DNA of 64,000 nt from Asanoa siamensis (GCF_016862555.1 NZ_BONE01000002.1:124001-188000), one strand, 5' to 3'. Numbered from the stretch's first letter, positions 7,594 to 12,667 are shown. A program made the numbers and translations. Notes: generated by a model not told the origin, from the letters alone.

Positions 7594-7667
7594 GCCGAGG
7601 TGACCCAATCGGCAGAGGTGCCCGGCTCAAATCCGGGATGTCGCGGGTTCGAGTCCCGCCCTCGGCA
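7594..7667 (+). tRNA. tRNA-Leu(CAA) with short variable loop
   Basis: Acceptor GCCGAGG/CCTCGGC, A73, three-base-pair D stem with the GGCAGA D loop typical of Leu tRNAs, stem CCCGG/CCGGG and loop CTCAAAT. The variable region is only five bases (ATGTC), although bacterial Leu tRNAs normally have a long variable arm. Confidence 0.7.
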
Positions 7668-7691
7668 CGCTGTTTCTTCGAAAGCTCGCAC

Positions 7692-7764
7692 GCGGATGTG
7701 GCGCAGTTGGTAGCGCGGCACCTTGCCAGGGTGCAGGTCGCCGGTTCGAATCCGGTCATCCGCT
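7692..7764 (+). tRNA. tRNA-Gly(GCC)
   Basis: A fully paired cloverleaf: acceptor GCGGATG/CATCCGC, U73, D stem GCGC/GCGC, stem GCACC/GGTGC with loop TTGCCAG, T arm GCCGG TTCGAAT CCGGT. CCA follows directly at 7765-7767. Confidence 0.9.
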
Positions 7765-7800
7765 CCAGACCACCGTTTCGACATATGGAAGGAGGATCCG

Positions 7801-8241
7801 GTGGACGTCCTGGTCATCAACGCCGACCTCGGCCCGCTCCACCGGGTCAGTCTGCGGCACGCCGTGCGGATGCTCGTGCGGCAGGTCGCCGAGGTGCACG
7901 AGTCGCGGCCCGACGGGCTGATCGGCGTCTACCCGGTGCCGACCGTCGTGCGGCTCGTGAAGTACGTGGTCACGAAGTGGCGCTACACCGCCGTACCCGG
8001 ATGGTCGCGGTCCGGGGTGTTGATCCGTGACGGCCGGTGCTGCGGTTACTGCGGCGGCCACGCCAGCACGGTCGACCACGTCCTGCCGCGCTCCCGCGGC
8101 GGCCGCAACACCTGGACCAACACGATTGCGGCCTGCGACGGCTGCAACCAGCGCAAGGGTGACCGCACCCCGGCCGAGGCCGGCATGGTCCCGCGGCACG
8201 AGCCGACGACCCCGTCGTGGGCGTCGCTCGCCCGGCGCTGA
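7801..8241 (+). CDS. HNH endonuclease embedded in the tRNA array
   Basis: The 146-residue protein has an N-terminal beta-rich region (VLVINADLGPLHRVS) and a C-terminal HNH domain with zinc pair C81-C84 (CGYC), D92-H93 in VDHVLPRSRGG, N107 and second zinc pair C112-C115 in CDGCNQRKGD. The GTG at 7801 follows GGAAGGAGG at the right distance. It is clearly paralogous to the 180-residue HNH gene at 54679-55221 but shorter at both ends. The gene lies between tRNA-Gly(GCC) and tRNA-Gln. It could act as a DNA nuclease spreading or protecting the array, or in processing; its target cannot be read from the sequence. Confidence 0.9.
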   Translation: MDVLVINADLGPLHRVSLRHAVRMLVRQVAEVHESRPDGLIGVYPVPTVVRLVKYVVTKWRYTAVPGWSRSGVLIRDGRCCGYCGGHASTVDHVLPRSRGGRNTWTNTIAACDGCNQRKGDRTPAEAGMVPRHEPTTPSWASLARR

Positions 8242-8243
8242 CC

Positions 8244-8273
8244 GCGGCCGGCGGGCTCCCTGCCGCCGGCCGC
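8244..8273 (+). terminator. Strong hairpin after the HNH gene (no T tract)
   Basis: GCGGCCGGCGG (8244-8254) pairs perfectly with CCGCCGGCCGC (8263-8273). It lies two bases after the HNH stop codon and six before tRNA-Gln. Without a T run it may act as an mRNA 3' stabiliser or processing signal rather than a true terminator. Confidence 0.5.
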
Positions 8274-8279
8274 CCCCAA

Positions 8280-8351
8280 TGGGAGCTGATGTAACCGGCA
8301 GCATGGTTGCCTCTGAAGCAGCTCGTGGAGGTTCGAATCCTCCGCTCCCAG
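8280..8351 (+). tRNA. tRNA-Gln(CTG)
   Basis: Acceptor TGGGAGC/GCTCCCA with the T1:A72 pair and G73 typical of Gln, stem GTTGC/GCAGC with loop CTCTGAA, T arm GGAGG TTCGAAT CCTCC, four-base variable loop. Confidence 0.85.
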
Positions 8352-8370
8352 CGATTCGCTCCTTGGCCGC

Positions 8371-8443
8371 GCCGACGTAGCTCACCAGGTAGAGCGGCGC
8401 CTTCGTAACGCGCAGGTAGGCGGTTCGAGTCCGCCCGTCGGCT
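8371..8443 (+). tRNA. tRNA-Thr(CGT)
   Basis: Acceptor GCCGACG/CGTCGGC, T73, D stem GCTC/GAGC, T arm GGCGG TTCGAGT CCGCC, loop TTCGTAA. Pair 31-39 at the top of the anticodon stem is a C.C mismatch. Confidence 0.8.
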
Positions 8444-8456
8444 CTGGCGATTTATC

Positions 8457-8525
8457 GGGGTGGGTGCAGGTGCACAGCGTTGCCTTGCAAGCTTCGCGTG
8501 CGCGGTTCGATACCGCGTCACTCCA
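8457..8525 (+). tRNA. tRNA-Ala(TGC) with reduced D arm
   Basis: Only 69 bases. Acceptor GGGGTGG/TCACTCC contains the G3.T70 wobble that defines Ala identity, plus A73. The T arm CGCGG TTCGATA CCGCG is intact. The D arm is about four bases short (at most two pairs), position 8 is G, and the anticodon stem GTTGC/GCTTC has two T.T mismatches around loop CTTGCAA. Identity is kept while structure is eroded. Confidence 0.6.
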
Positions 8526-8536
8526 CGTTGGAATCT

Positions 8537-8610
8537 GCCCGCCTGGCCCAACTGGCAGAGGCGTCCGGTTCAGGACCGGGAGGTTGGGGGTTCGAATCCC
8601 GCCGTCACCG
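8537..8610 (+). tRNA. tRNA-Leu(CAG)-like, acceptor stem unpaired (possible pseudogene)
   Basis: The D arm (GCC/GGC with ACTGGCAGA) and anticodon arm (TCCGG TTCAGGA CCGGG) match the Leu(CAA) gene of this array, with the same five-base variable loop. However 5' GCCCGCC cannot pair with 3' CGTCACC, and the T stem has a G.G mismatch. The 3' end resembles that of the His gene at 9137-9151, suggesting a recombined or decayed tRNA. Confidence 0.5.
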
Positions 8611-8615
8611 CGCAA

Positions 8616-8687
8616 GCCCTTGTAGCTCAACGGACAGAGCACCGGTCTACGAAGCCGGTGGTGGAGGTTCGATTCCTCCCGAGGGCA
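8616..8687 (+). tRNA. tRNA-Arg(ACG)
   Basis: Acceptor GCCCTTG/CGAGGGC, A73, D stem GCTC/GAGC, stem CCGGT/GCCGG, loop CTACGAA, T arm GGAGG TTCGATT CCTCC. A34 would be converted to inosine by TadA to read CGN codons. Confidence 0.9.
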
Positions 8688-8692
8688 CCCAT

Positions 8693-8766
8693 CGGGCTGT
8701 AGCGCAGCTTGGCAGCGCACCGCGTTCGGGACGCGGGGGTCGCCGGTTCAAATCCGGCCAGCCCGA
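8693..8766 (+). tRNA. tRNA-Pro(CGG)
   Basis: Acceptor CGGGCTG/CAGCCCG, A73, D stem GCGC/GCGC, stem CCGCG/CGCGG, loop TTCGGGA, T arm GCCGG TTCAAAT CCGGC. Fully canonical; CCA follows at 8767-8769. Confidence 0.92.
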
Positions 8767-8770
8767 CCAC

Positions 8771-8844
8771 GCGCCGTTAGCTCAGTCTGGTAGAGCACTG
8801 GCCTCTTAAGCCACGTGTCGGGGGTTCGAATCCCTCACGGCGCA
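8771..8844 (+). tRNA. tRNA-Lys(CTT)
   Basis: Acceptor GCGCCGT/ACGGCGC, A73, D stem GCTC/GAGC, loop CTCTTAA, T arm GGGGG TTCGAAT CCCTC. Anticodon-stem pair 27-43 is C.C. Only two bases separate it from the next gene. Confidence 0.88.
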
Positions 8845-8846
8845 CG

Positions 8847-8922
8847 TGCGGGATAGAGGAGCTCGGTCGTCCTCGCAGGCCTCATAAGCCTGAGATCGCG
8901 GGTTCGAATCCCGCTCCCGCTT
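8847..8922 (+). tRNA. Initiator-like tRNA-fMet(CAT)
   Basis: Acceptor TGCGGGA/TCCCGCT leaves positions 1 and 72 unpaired (T.T), the hallmark of bacterial initiator tRNAs. The anticodon arm CAGGC CTCATAA GCCTG has three consecutive G-C pairs next to the loop, as initiators do, and the D arm (GAGG, AGCTCGGTCGT, CCTC) resembles initiator D arms. Encoded CCA follows at 8923-8925. A C-G pair at 31-39 differs from the usual G-C. Elongator Met or Ile2 is less likely. Confidence 0.7.
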
Positions 8923-8926
8923 CCAT

Positions 8927-8998
8927 TCTCCCGTAGCTCAACGGCGGAGCAGGCGACTGTTGATCGCAAGGATGCTGGTTCGAATCCAGCCGGGAGAG
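8927..8998 (+). tRNA. tRNA-Asn(GTT) with G37
   Basis: Acceptor TCTCCCG/CGGGAGA with T1 and G73 as in bacterial Asn, T arm GCTGG TTCGAAT CCAGC, loop CTGTTGA. Position 37 is G where ANN-decoding tRNAs carry A37 for the t6A modification; pair 27-43 is G.A. Confidence 0.8.
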
Positions 8999-9003
8999 CG
9001 TAC

Positions 9004-9075
9004 GCCCGCGTAGCTCAGTGGAAGAGCACTGCTTTCACACAGCAGGGGTCCCTGGTTCGAGCCCAGGCGCGGGCA
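9004..9075 (+). tRNA. tRNA-Val(CAC)
   Basis: Acceptor GCCCGCG/CGCGGGC, A73, D stem GCTC/GAGC, stem CTGCT/AGCAG, loop TTCACAC, T arm CCTGG TTCGAGC CCAGG. Canonical. No encoded CCA. Confidence 0.92.
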
Positions 9076-9076
9076 C

Positions 9077-9151
9077 GGTGATCGTGGTGTACGGGTGTGC
9101 ACGCCGGATTGTGGATCCGGAGGGCGGTGGGTTCGAGTCCCCGCGGTCACC
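9077..9151 (+). tRNA. tRNA-His(GTG)
   Basis: An eight-pair acceptor GGTGATCG/CGGTCACC includes the extra G-1 opposite C73 that defines His tRNAs. Stem CCGGA/TCCGG, loop TTGTGGA. The T stem is irregular (GTGGG against CCCCG needs a bulged T). CCA follows at 9152-9154. Confidence 0.75.
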
Positions 9152-9170
9152 CCATAAGCGCGCTCGGCGC

Positions 9171-9242
9171 ACCCTCGTAGCTCAGCGGAAGAGCGCGGCC
9201 CTCCGAAGGCCGAGGTCACTGGTTCGAATCCAGTCGGGGGTA
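9171..9242 (+). tRNA. tRNA-Arg(CCG)
   Basis: Acceptor ACCCTCG/CGGGGGT, A73, D stem GCTC/GAGC, stem CGGCC/GGCCG, loop CTCCGAA, T arm ACTGG TTCGAAT CCAGT. Well formed; no encoded CCA. Confidence 0.92.
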
Positions 9243-9251
9243 CGGGCACCG

Positions 9252-9323
9252 CGCAGGCGGGCGTTGGCTGCCCAGCCGCTGCTCATAACGGCGGTCCGCC
9301 CGGTTCGACACCGGGGCCTGCGA
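9252..9323 (+). tRNA. tRNA with CAT anticodon (Met or Ile2), weak D arm
   Basis: Acceptor CGCAGGC/GCCTGCG pairs fully, A73, stem CGCTG/CGGCG with one T.G, loop CTCATAA, T arm CCCGG TTCGACA CCGGG. The D arm can form only about two pairs in a standard register and position 8 is G. Whether it is Met or lysidine-modified Ile2 cannot be settled by eye. Confidence 0.6.
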
Positions 9324-9347
9324 CGAGCCCCCGTCTCGGGGGCCCCT

Positions 9348-9432
9348 GGTCTGGCCGCGTCGCCGGTGCGGCGGTCGGTCTGCAAAACCGGATCCCCCAA
9401 AAGGGGCTGGGGTTCGACTCCCCGCCAGGCCT
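9348..9432 (+). tRNA. tRNA-Cys(GCA) with a long variable arm
   Basis: This 85-base tRNA has acceptor GGTCTGG/CCAGGCC, T73 (the Cys discriminator), stem TCGGT/ACCGG, loop CTGCAAA and T arm TGGGG TTCGACT CCCCG. Its variable region is 16 bases (9392-9407) forming CCCC-CAAAA-GGGG, a type II architecture normally limited to Leu, Ser and bacterial Tyr. The D arm seems shifted towards the acceptor (CCGC/GCGG). A separate hairpin (GCCCCCG/CGGGGGC, 9327-9343) stands just upstream. Confidence 0.75.
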
Positions 9433-9494
9433 CGACATGCCATCCACCGTGGGGGAGGCCCGGACCCGGCCGTGGGCCGGTCGGGCCGTGGTGG

Positions 9495-9567
9495 TGCGCT
9501 CGGCAGGATTCGAACCTGCGACCCTGGGCTTAGAAGACCCCTGCTCTATCCACTGAGCTACGAGCGC
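9495..9567 (-). tRNA. tRNA-Arg(TCT)
   Basis: On the minus strand: acceptor GCGCTCG/CGAGCGC, A73, D stem GCTC/GAGC, loop CTTCTAA, T arm GCAGG TTCGAAT CCTGC, and encoded CCA (complement of 9492-9494). It looks like a normal housekeeping gene apart from a G.A pair at 27-43, and it points towards the array end. Its 3' end is not duplicated on the other side of the array, so it shows no att-site footprint. Confidence 0.93.
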
Positions 9568-9653
9568 CGGGCGGGGCGTCGCGCCCTGTGTCGGTGAAAT
9601 TGACGGACAGCCAGGGCGTGACGATCTCGCCTGCACATATTAGGTTTCCACGC

Positions 9654-10427
9654 GTGCAGGTGACGAGCACCCGCTTTATGCCTCTCCTGGTGTCGACCGC
9701 CGATCGGACGGTCGACGAGGGGCACGTGCTCGACGAGTTCACGGACCGTATCGCGATCGCGTACTCGTTCGGTCCTCCGTTCGGGGAAAGATTGGTCAGC
9801 TGGTCGGATCTCGAGCGGTTGGCCATCAACCGTCGCACACTGCGCCGCGTGGCGATCGACCACCTCTACGACAACCTGCGGCGGGCCCAGATCCACGGCC
9901 GCCCACCTGCGCTGATGCTGTCGTTCGAGGGGCTCGAGTCCAGCGTGCTGCTGGCGGAGGCGTTCTGGGACGAGCTGGCGCCGCGCGTACCCGGGGAGCT
10001 TGTCGTCGGGGTGCCCGCGCGGGATGTCGTGATTATCACTGGCAGCGAGTCGCCGCCCGGGCTGTCCAAGGCCCGGCGGGCGGTCGAACGCGTGTTCATG
10101 GCCGGCGACCGGCACCCGCTCAGCCGGGATCTGCTGGTCTGGCGGCAGGGTGACTGGCAGCCGCTGCTCGGTGGGCGCCCGGAGCGGCCCGGACCGCGGC
10201 CGCCGGAGCCTGGCTGGGGCCGCGCCGGCCCCGCTGGCCCTGGTTGGTCCGGGGGCGGGCCGCGGCCGGTCAGTTCGGCGCCGGAGCCTCCGCAACGTCG
10301 GTGGCAGCCGCCGCGCCAGCGCCCGGAGCCTGACTATCCGGAGCCTGACTATCGACAACCTCCGCCACCGCGGGGCCCCCGTCAGTGGGAGTCACGTACG
10401 CGTCGATCCAGCGCCCCACCTCAGTGA
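9654..10427 (+). CDS. DUF1444-like protein with Pro/Arg-rich tail
   Basis: The folded part (about residues 1-180) contains DEFTDRIAIAYSFGPPFGERLV and the segment VVGVPARDVVIITG, resembling the DUF1444 family (YtpQ-like), whose function is unknown. The last 75 residues are Pro, Arg and Gly-rich with an EPDYPEPDY direct repeat and overlap antisense with the tail of the convergent hydrolase gene. I chose GTG 9654 because TATTAG ten bases upstream looks like the -10 element of a leaderless transcript and this leaves room for the divergent tRNA-Arg promoter; the frame is open to GTG 9588. Confidence 0.65.
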   Translation: MQVTSTRFMPLLVSTADRTVDEGHVLDEFTDRIAIAYSFGPPFGERLVSWSDLERLAINRRTLRRVAIDHLYDNLRRAQIHGRPPALMLSFEGLESSVLLAEAFWDELAPRVPGELVVGVPARDVVIITGSESPPGLSKARRAVERVFMAGDRHPLSRDLLVWRQGDWQPLLGGRPERPGPRPPEPGWGRAGPAGPGWSGGGPRPVSSAPEPPQRRWQPPRQRPEPDYPEPDYRQPPPPRGPRQWESRTRRSSAPPQ

Positions 10428-11328
10428 ACAGGCGCTCCCGGGGCTGTGGCCCGGAGAGCGTGAGGTCGTGCAGGCCGCCGTCGATGCGCACCAGCGTCAC
10501 GTGCTGGCCCAGGCGGGGGGCGTAGCGGACGATGTGGTCGACGTCGAGGACGGCATCGGCCATGTTGATGCTTTCGTGCCATTTCGCCCCGCGGAAGGTC
10601 CGCGTCGAGCAGGCGACCAGCACCGGGGCGGGGATGTCGAGGCCGGCCCAGAGCTGCCGGTGCGCGCTGCGGATCGCGCGGATCCAGCCCGCGAAGATCG
10701 GGAAGGCCTCGATCGGCTTCCACGCCAGGTTGTAGTCCCACTCGCCGCGGTGCGTGATGTGCAGGCTCTGCCCGTACAGGCTCTCCAGGCCGCGGGGGAC
10801 GACCCGGCGCGGGCTGCGGCGGCCCATCCGGGCGACGCCGGCGAGCACCGGGCCGCGCATCAGCCAGGGCATGTTGAACTCGAAGAACGGACTGTTCAAG
10901 AAAAGACCATCGATCATTTTCCGGTCACGTCGGGCATGCGCCCACAGGGACGCGACCAGGCCGCCGGTCGAGTGGCCGTTGACGAGCAGCGTGTCGGCGC
11001 CGATGAGCTCGGCGGCGATGTCGAGCTCGGTGAAGTACTCGGTGAGGTCGGTGGTGAAGTTCGGCGTCTGGTGCGGCAGCAGGCTGCGGCCGTACCGGCG
11101 CAGGTCGAGGGCGTGGAAGTCCCAGCCGCGGTCGACGTAGAAGTCGGCGAGGTGGGTCTGGAAGAAGTAGTCGACGAAGCCGTGCACGTAGAGCACCGCA
11201 CGGCCGGTCGGGCGCTCGGCCCGGCGGCTGACCAGCGTCGCGACCAGCGGTCCCTCGTCGTCGTGCCCGAGGTCGATGACGCGGCGCTCGTACGGTTTGC
11301 CGAGGACGTCCATCTCCACGTCTGCCAC
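10270..11328 (-). CDS. Alpha/beta hydrolase (serine hydrolase, lysophospholipase-like)
   Basis: The 352-residue protein has the oxyanion strand VLYVHGFVDYF, nucleophile elbow GHSTGG (serine near residue 119), and a late GGLHDLTLS motif that supplies the catalytic histidine. The SRRAERPTGRAVLYVHG opening and LRRYGRS segment are typical of the Hydrolase_4 (monoglyceride lipase) group. No signal peptide is visible, so a cytosolic esterase or lipase is likely. The last 35 residues are Ala/Pro-rich with a SQAPDSQAPG repeat and overlap the end of the opposing gene by 158 bases. Confidence 0.9.
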   Translation of the reverse strand: MADVEMDVLGKPYERRVIDLGHDDEGPLVATLVSRRAERPTGRAVLYVHGFVDYFFQTHLADFYVDRGWDFHALDLRRYGRSLLPHQTPNFTTDLTEYFTELDIAAELIGADTLLVNGHSTGGLVASLWAHARRDRKMIDGLFLNSPFFEFNMPWLMRGPVLAGVARMGRRSPRRVVPRGLESLYGQSLHITHRGEWDYNLAWKPIEAFPIFAGWIRAIRSAHRQLWAGLDIPAPVLVACSTRTFRGAKWHESINMADAVLDVDHIVRYAPRLGQHVTLVRIDGGLHDLTLSGPQPRERLFTEVGRWIDAYVTPTDGGPAVAEVVDSQAPDSQAPGAGAAAATDVAEAPAPN

Positions 11329-11490
11329 GATCCAGACGCTACCGCGCGCCTAGCACATCCGACCTTGATCGTTCGGTTTTCCACAGCCCTTCCGTTATCC
11401 ACAGCCGTCATCGTCCCCGCCCCCGTTCGGGCCAGGCTGGTCTCCGAGTCGACTCGTCCCGTTGTTTCGTCCACCATTCGGAGATTGATG
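11329..11490. promoter_or_regulatory. Divergent promoter region with two DnaA-box-like sites
   Basis: TTATCCACA at 11395-11403 equals the classical DnaA box and TTTTCCACA at 11377-11385 differs by one base; both have the same orientation, 18 bases apart, upstream of the SSB gene. This could link ssb expression to DnaA. No other oriC hallmark is present. Confidence 0.4.
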
Positions 11491-12054
11491 ATGTTTGACA
11501 CTTACGTGACCTTGGTCGGCAACCTTCTGACGGCGCCGGAGTGGCGCCGCACGACCAACACCAGCACGCTCGTGGCCAGCTTCCGGGTCGCCTCGACGGC
11601 CCGGCGCTTCGACCGCGACAGCGGGCGCTGGGTCGACGGAAACAGCCTGCGGGTCAGGGTGACCTGCTGGCGACGACTGGCCGAAGGGGTCGCGTCGTCG
11701 GTGATGACGGGCGACCCGGTGGTCGTCGTGGGCCGGCTCTACACGCGCGACTGGGTCGACGGCGAGGGCAACAACCGCACGTCGTACGAGGTGGAGGCGG
11801 TGGCCGTCGGCCACGACCTGTCCCGGGGCAAGGCGCGCTTCGTGCGCACCCGGGCTGCCGGTGCGACCAGCGAGGTCGACGACGACGAGGCGGCGCTGCG
11901 GGCGCGGGGCGAGTCGACCGAGCCGGTCGACTCGGGCGAGGCGCCGGCCAGCTACGGCGACAGCGACGACCTGTTCGACGACGCGGAGTTCGCCGAGCTG
12001 TCCGACGCGCGGCCGGCTGCCGCGGCGGAGGAGGAGGCGCCCGTGCCGGTCTGA
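11491..12054 (+). CDS. ssb: Single-stranded DNA-binding protein
   Basis: The OB-fold domain spans residues 1-115 (MFDTYVTLVGNLLTAPEWRR, then VASFRVAS, WVDGNSLRVRVTCWRRLAEG and VVVVGRLYTRDW), followed by a long acidic tail ending AAAEEEAPVPV. The tail lacks the DDDIPF-type tip that recruits partners in the main SSB, so this is likely a secondary SSB, of the type used in competence or sporulation-specific segregation in actinomycetes. GGAG lies seven bases before ATG 11491; an ATG three bases earlier is possible. The 3' end overlaps the convergent regulator by 103 bases. Confidence 0.9.
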   Translation: MFDTYVTLVGNLLTAPEWRRTTNTSTLVASFRVASTARRFDRDSGRWVDGNSLRVRVTCWRRLAEGVASSVMTGDPVVVVGRLYTRDWVDGEGNNRTSYEVEAVAVGHDLSRGKARFVRTRAAGATSEVDDDEAALRARGESTEPVDSGEAPASYGDSDDLFDDAEFAELSDARPAAAAEEEAPVPV

Positions 12055-12620
12055 TCCTGGGTGCCCAGCACGGCGGCCAGGACGGTGTCGAGGTAGGCCT
12101 CGAGGGCGGCGCCCGTGGGCACGGCCTCCGGGATCCGCACGACGAGCTGGATGTGCCCGAGGTAGGTGGCGTAGGCGAACAGCGCGCGGCGGTCGGCCTC
12201 GGCCTGGTCGAAGCCGAGCGCGGTGAGCTGCGCGGCGATGTAGGCGGTTCGCCGGGCCACGGCCCGGCGCATCGCCGGCGCCACCGCCGGGTGGTCGGCC
12301 GCGGCGTGCAGGTGCACCTCGACCGGCGCGCGCTCCGACGCGGTGACGGCGACGAACAGGGCGCGCAGGCGCGCGACGGGTCCGGGTTCGGCGTCGACGG
12401 TGCGCAGGATCGCGTCGGTGTAGGTCTCGTCCCAGCTGCTCAGCGCGGCCTCGAGCAGGGCGTCCCGGTTGGCGAAGTGCCAGTAGAAGCTGCCCTTGGT
12501 GGTGCCGAGCCGGGTGGAGAGCGGTTCGACCGCCACGCCGGTGAGGCCTTGCTCGCCGATAGCGGTCAATGCCGCGGCTGTCCAGTCGTCGGGTCCGAGA
12601 CGGGGTTTACGCACGACCAT
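11952..12620 (-). CDS. TetR-family regulator
   Basis: The N-terminal helix-turn-helix (AALTAIGEQGLTGVAVEPLS to GTTKGSFYWHFANRDALLEA, residues 16-62) is typical TetR; the ligand domain ends near residue 185. A Ser/Ala-rich tail of about 35 residues follows and lies antisense to the SSB gene. It is divergent from an FAD oxidoreductase gene; two perfect inverted repeats lie between them, one over this gene's own start codon, so autorepression and control of the oxidoreductase are likely. Confidence 0.92.
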   Translation of the reverse strand: MVVRKPRLGPDDWTAAALTAIGEQGLTGVAVEPLSTRLGTTKGSFYWHFANRDALLEAALSSWDETYTDAILRTVDAEPGPVARLRALFVAVTASERAPVEVHLHAAADHPAVAPAMRRAVARRTAYIAAQLTALGFDQAEADRRALFAYATYLGHIQLVVRIPEAVPTGAALEAYLDTVLAAVLGTQDQTGTGASSSAAAAGRASDSSANSASSNRSSLSP

Positions 12621-12657
12621 ACGTTACCGTATGGTCTCTCCATACGGTTCCGTATGG
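12616..12657. promoter_or_regulatory. Two palindromic operators for the TetR regulator
   Basis: Site 1: ACCATACG-TTAC-CGTATGGT (12616-12635), overlapping the regulator's start codon. Site 2: CCATACGG-TT-CCGTATGG (12640-12657), just before the ribosome binding site of the oxidoreductase gene. Both arms are perfect and share the CCATACG core. Confidence 0.8.
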
Positions 12658-12667
12658 AGGTGACCAC

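Larger units (their letters stand above)
7174..9432 (+). other. tRNA array: 20 tRNA genes plus an embedded HNH endonuclease gene
   Basis: Twenty cloverleaf-forming sequences lie on one strand in 2.26 kb, mostly 1-27 bases apart, with one protein gene after the sixth. Anticodons in order: CCA, TGG, CTC, TCC, CAA, GCC, CTG, CGT, TGC, CAG, ACG, CGG, CTT, CAT, GTT, CAC, GTG, CCG, CAT, GCA. Phe, Tyr, Ser, Asp and a clear Ile are absent. Four genes (Gly-GCC, Pro-CGG, first CAT, His) are followed by CCA, the others are not. Arrays of this type are known in some actinobacteria and phages; the deviations from canonical tRNA rules described in the single entries suggest a specialised set rather than the housekeeping copies. 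Confidence 0.9.

Noticed and set aside
7174-9567. Integrative element using tRNA-Arg(TCT) as attachment site
   Set aside because: No integrase gene and no direct repeat of the tRNA 3' end on the other side of the array are visible in the window.
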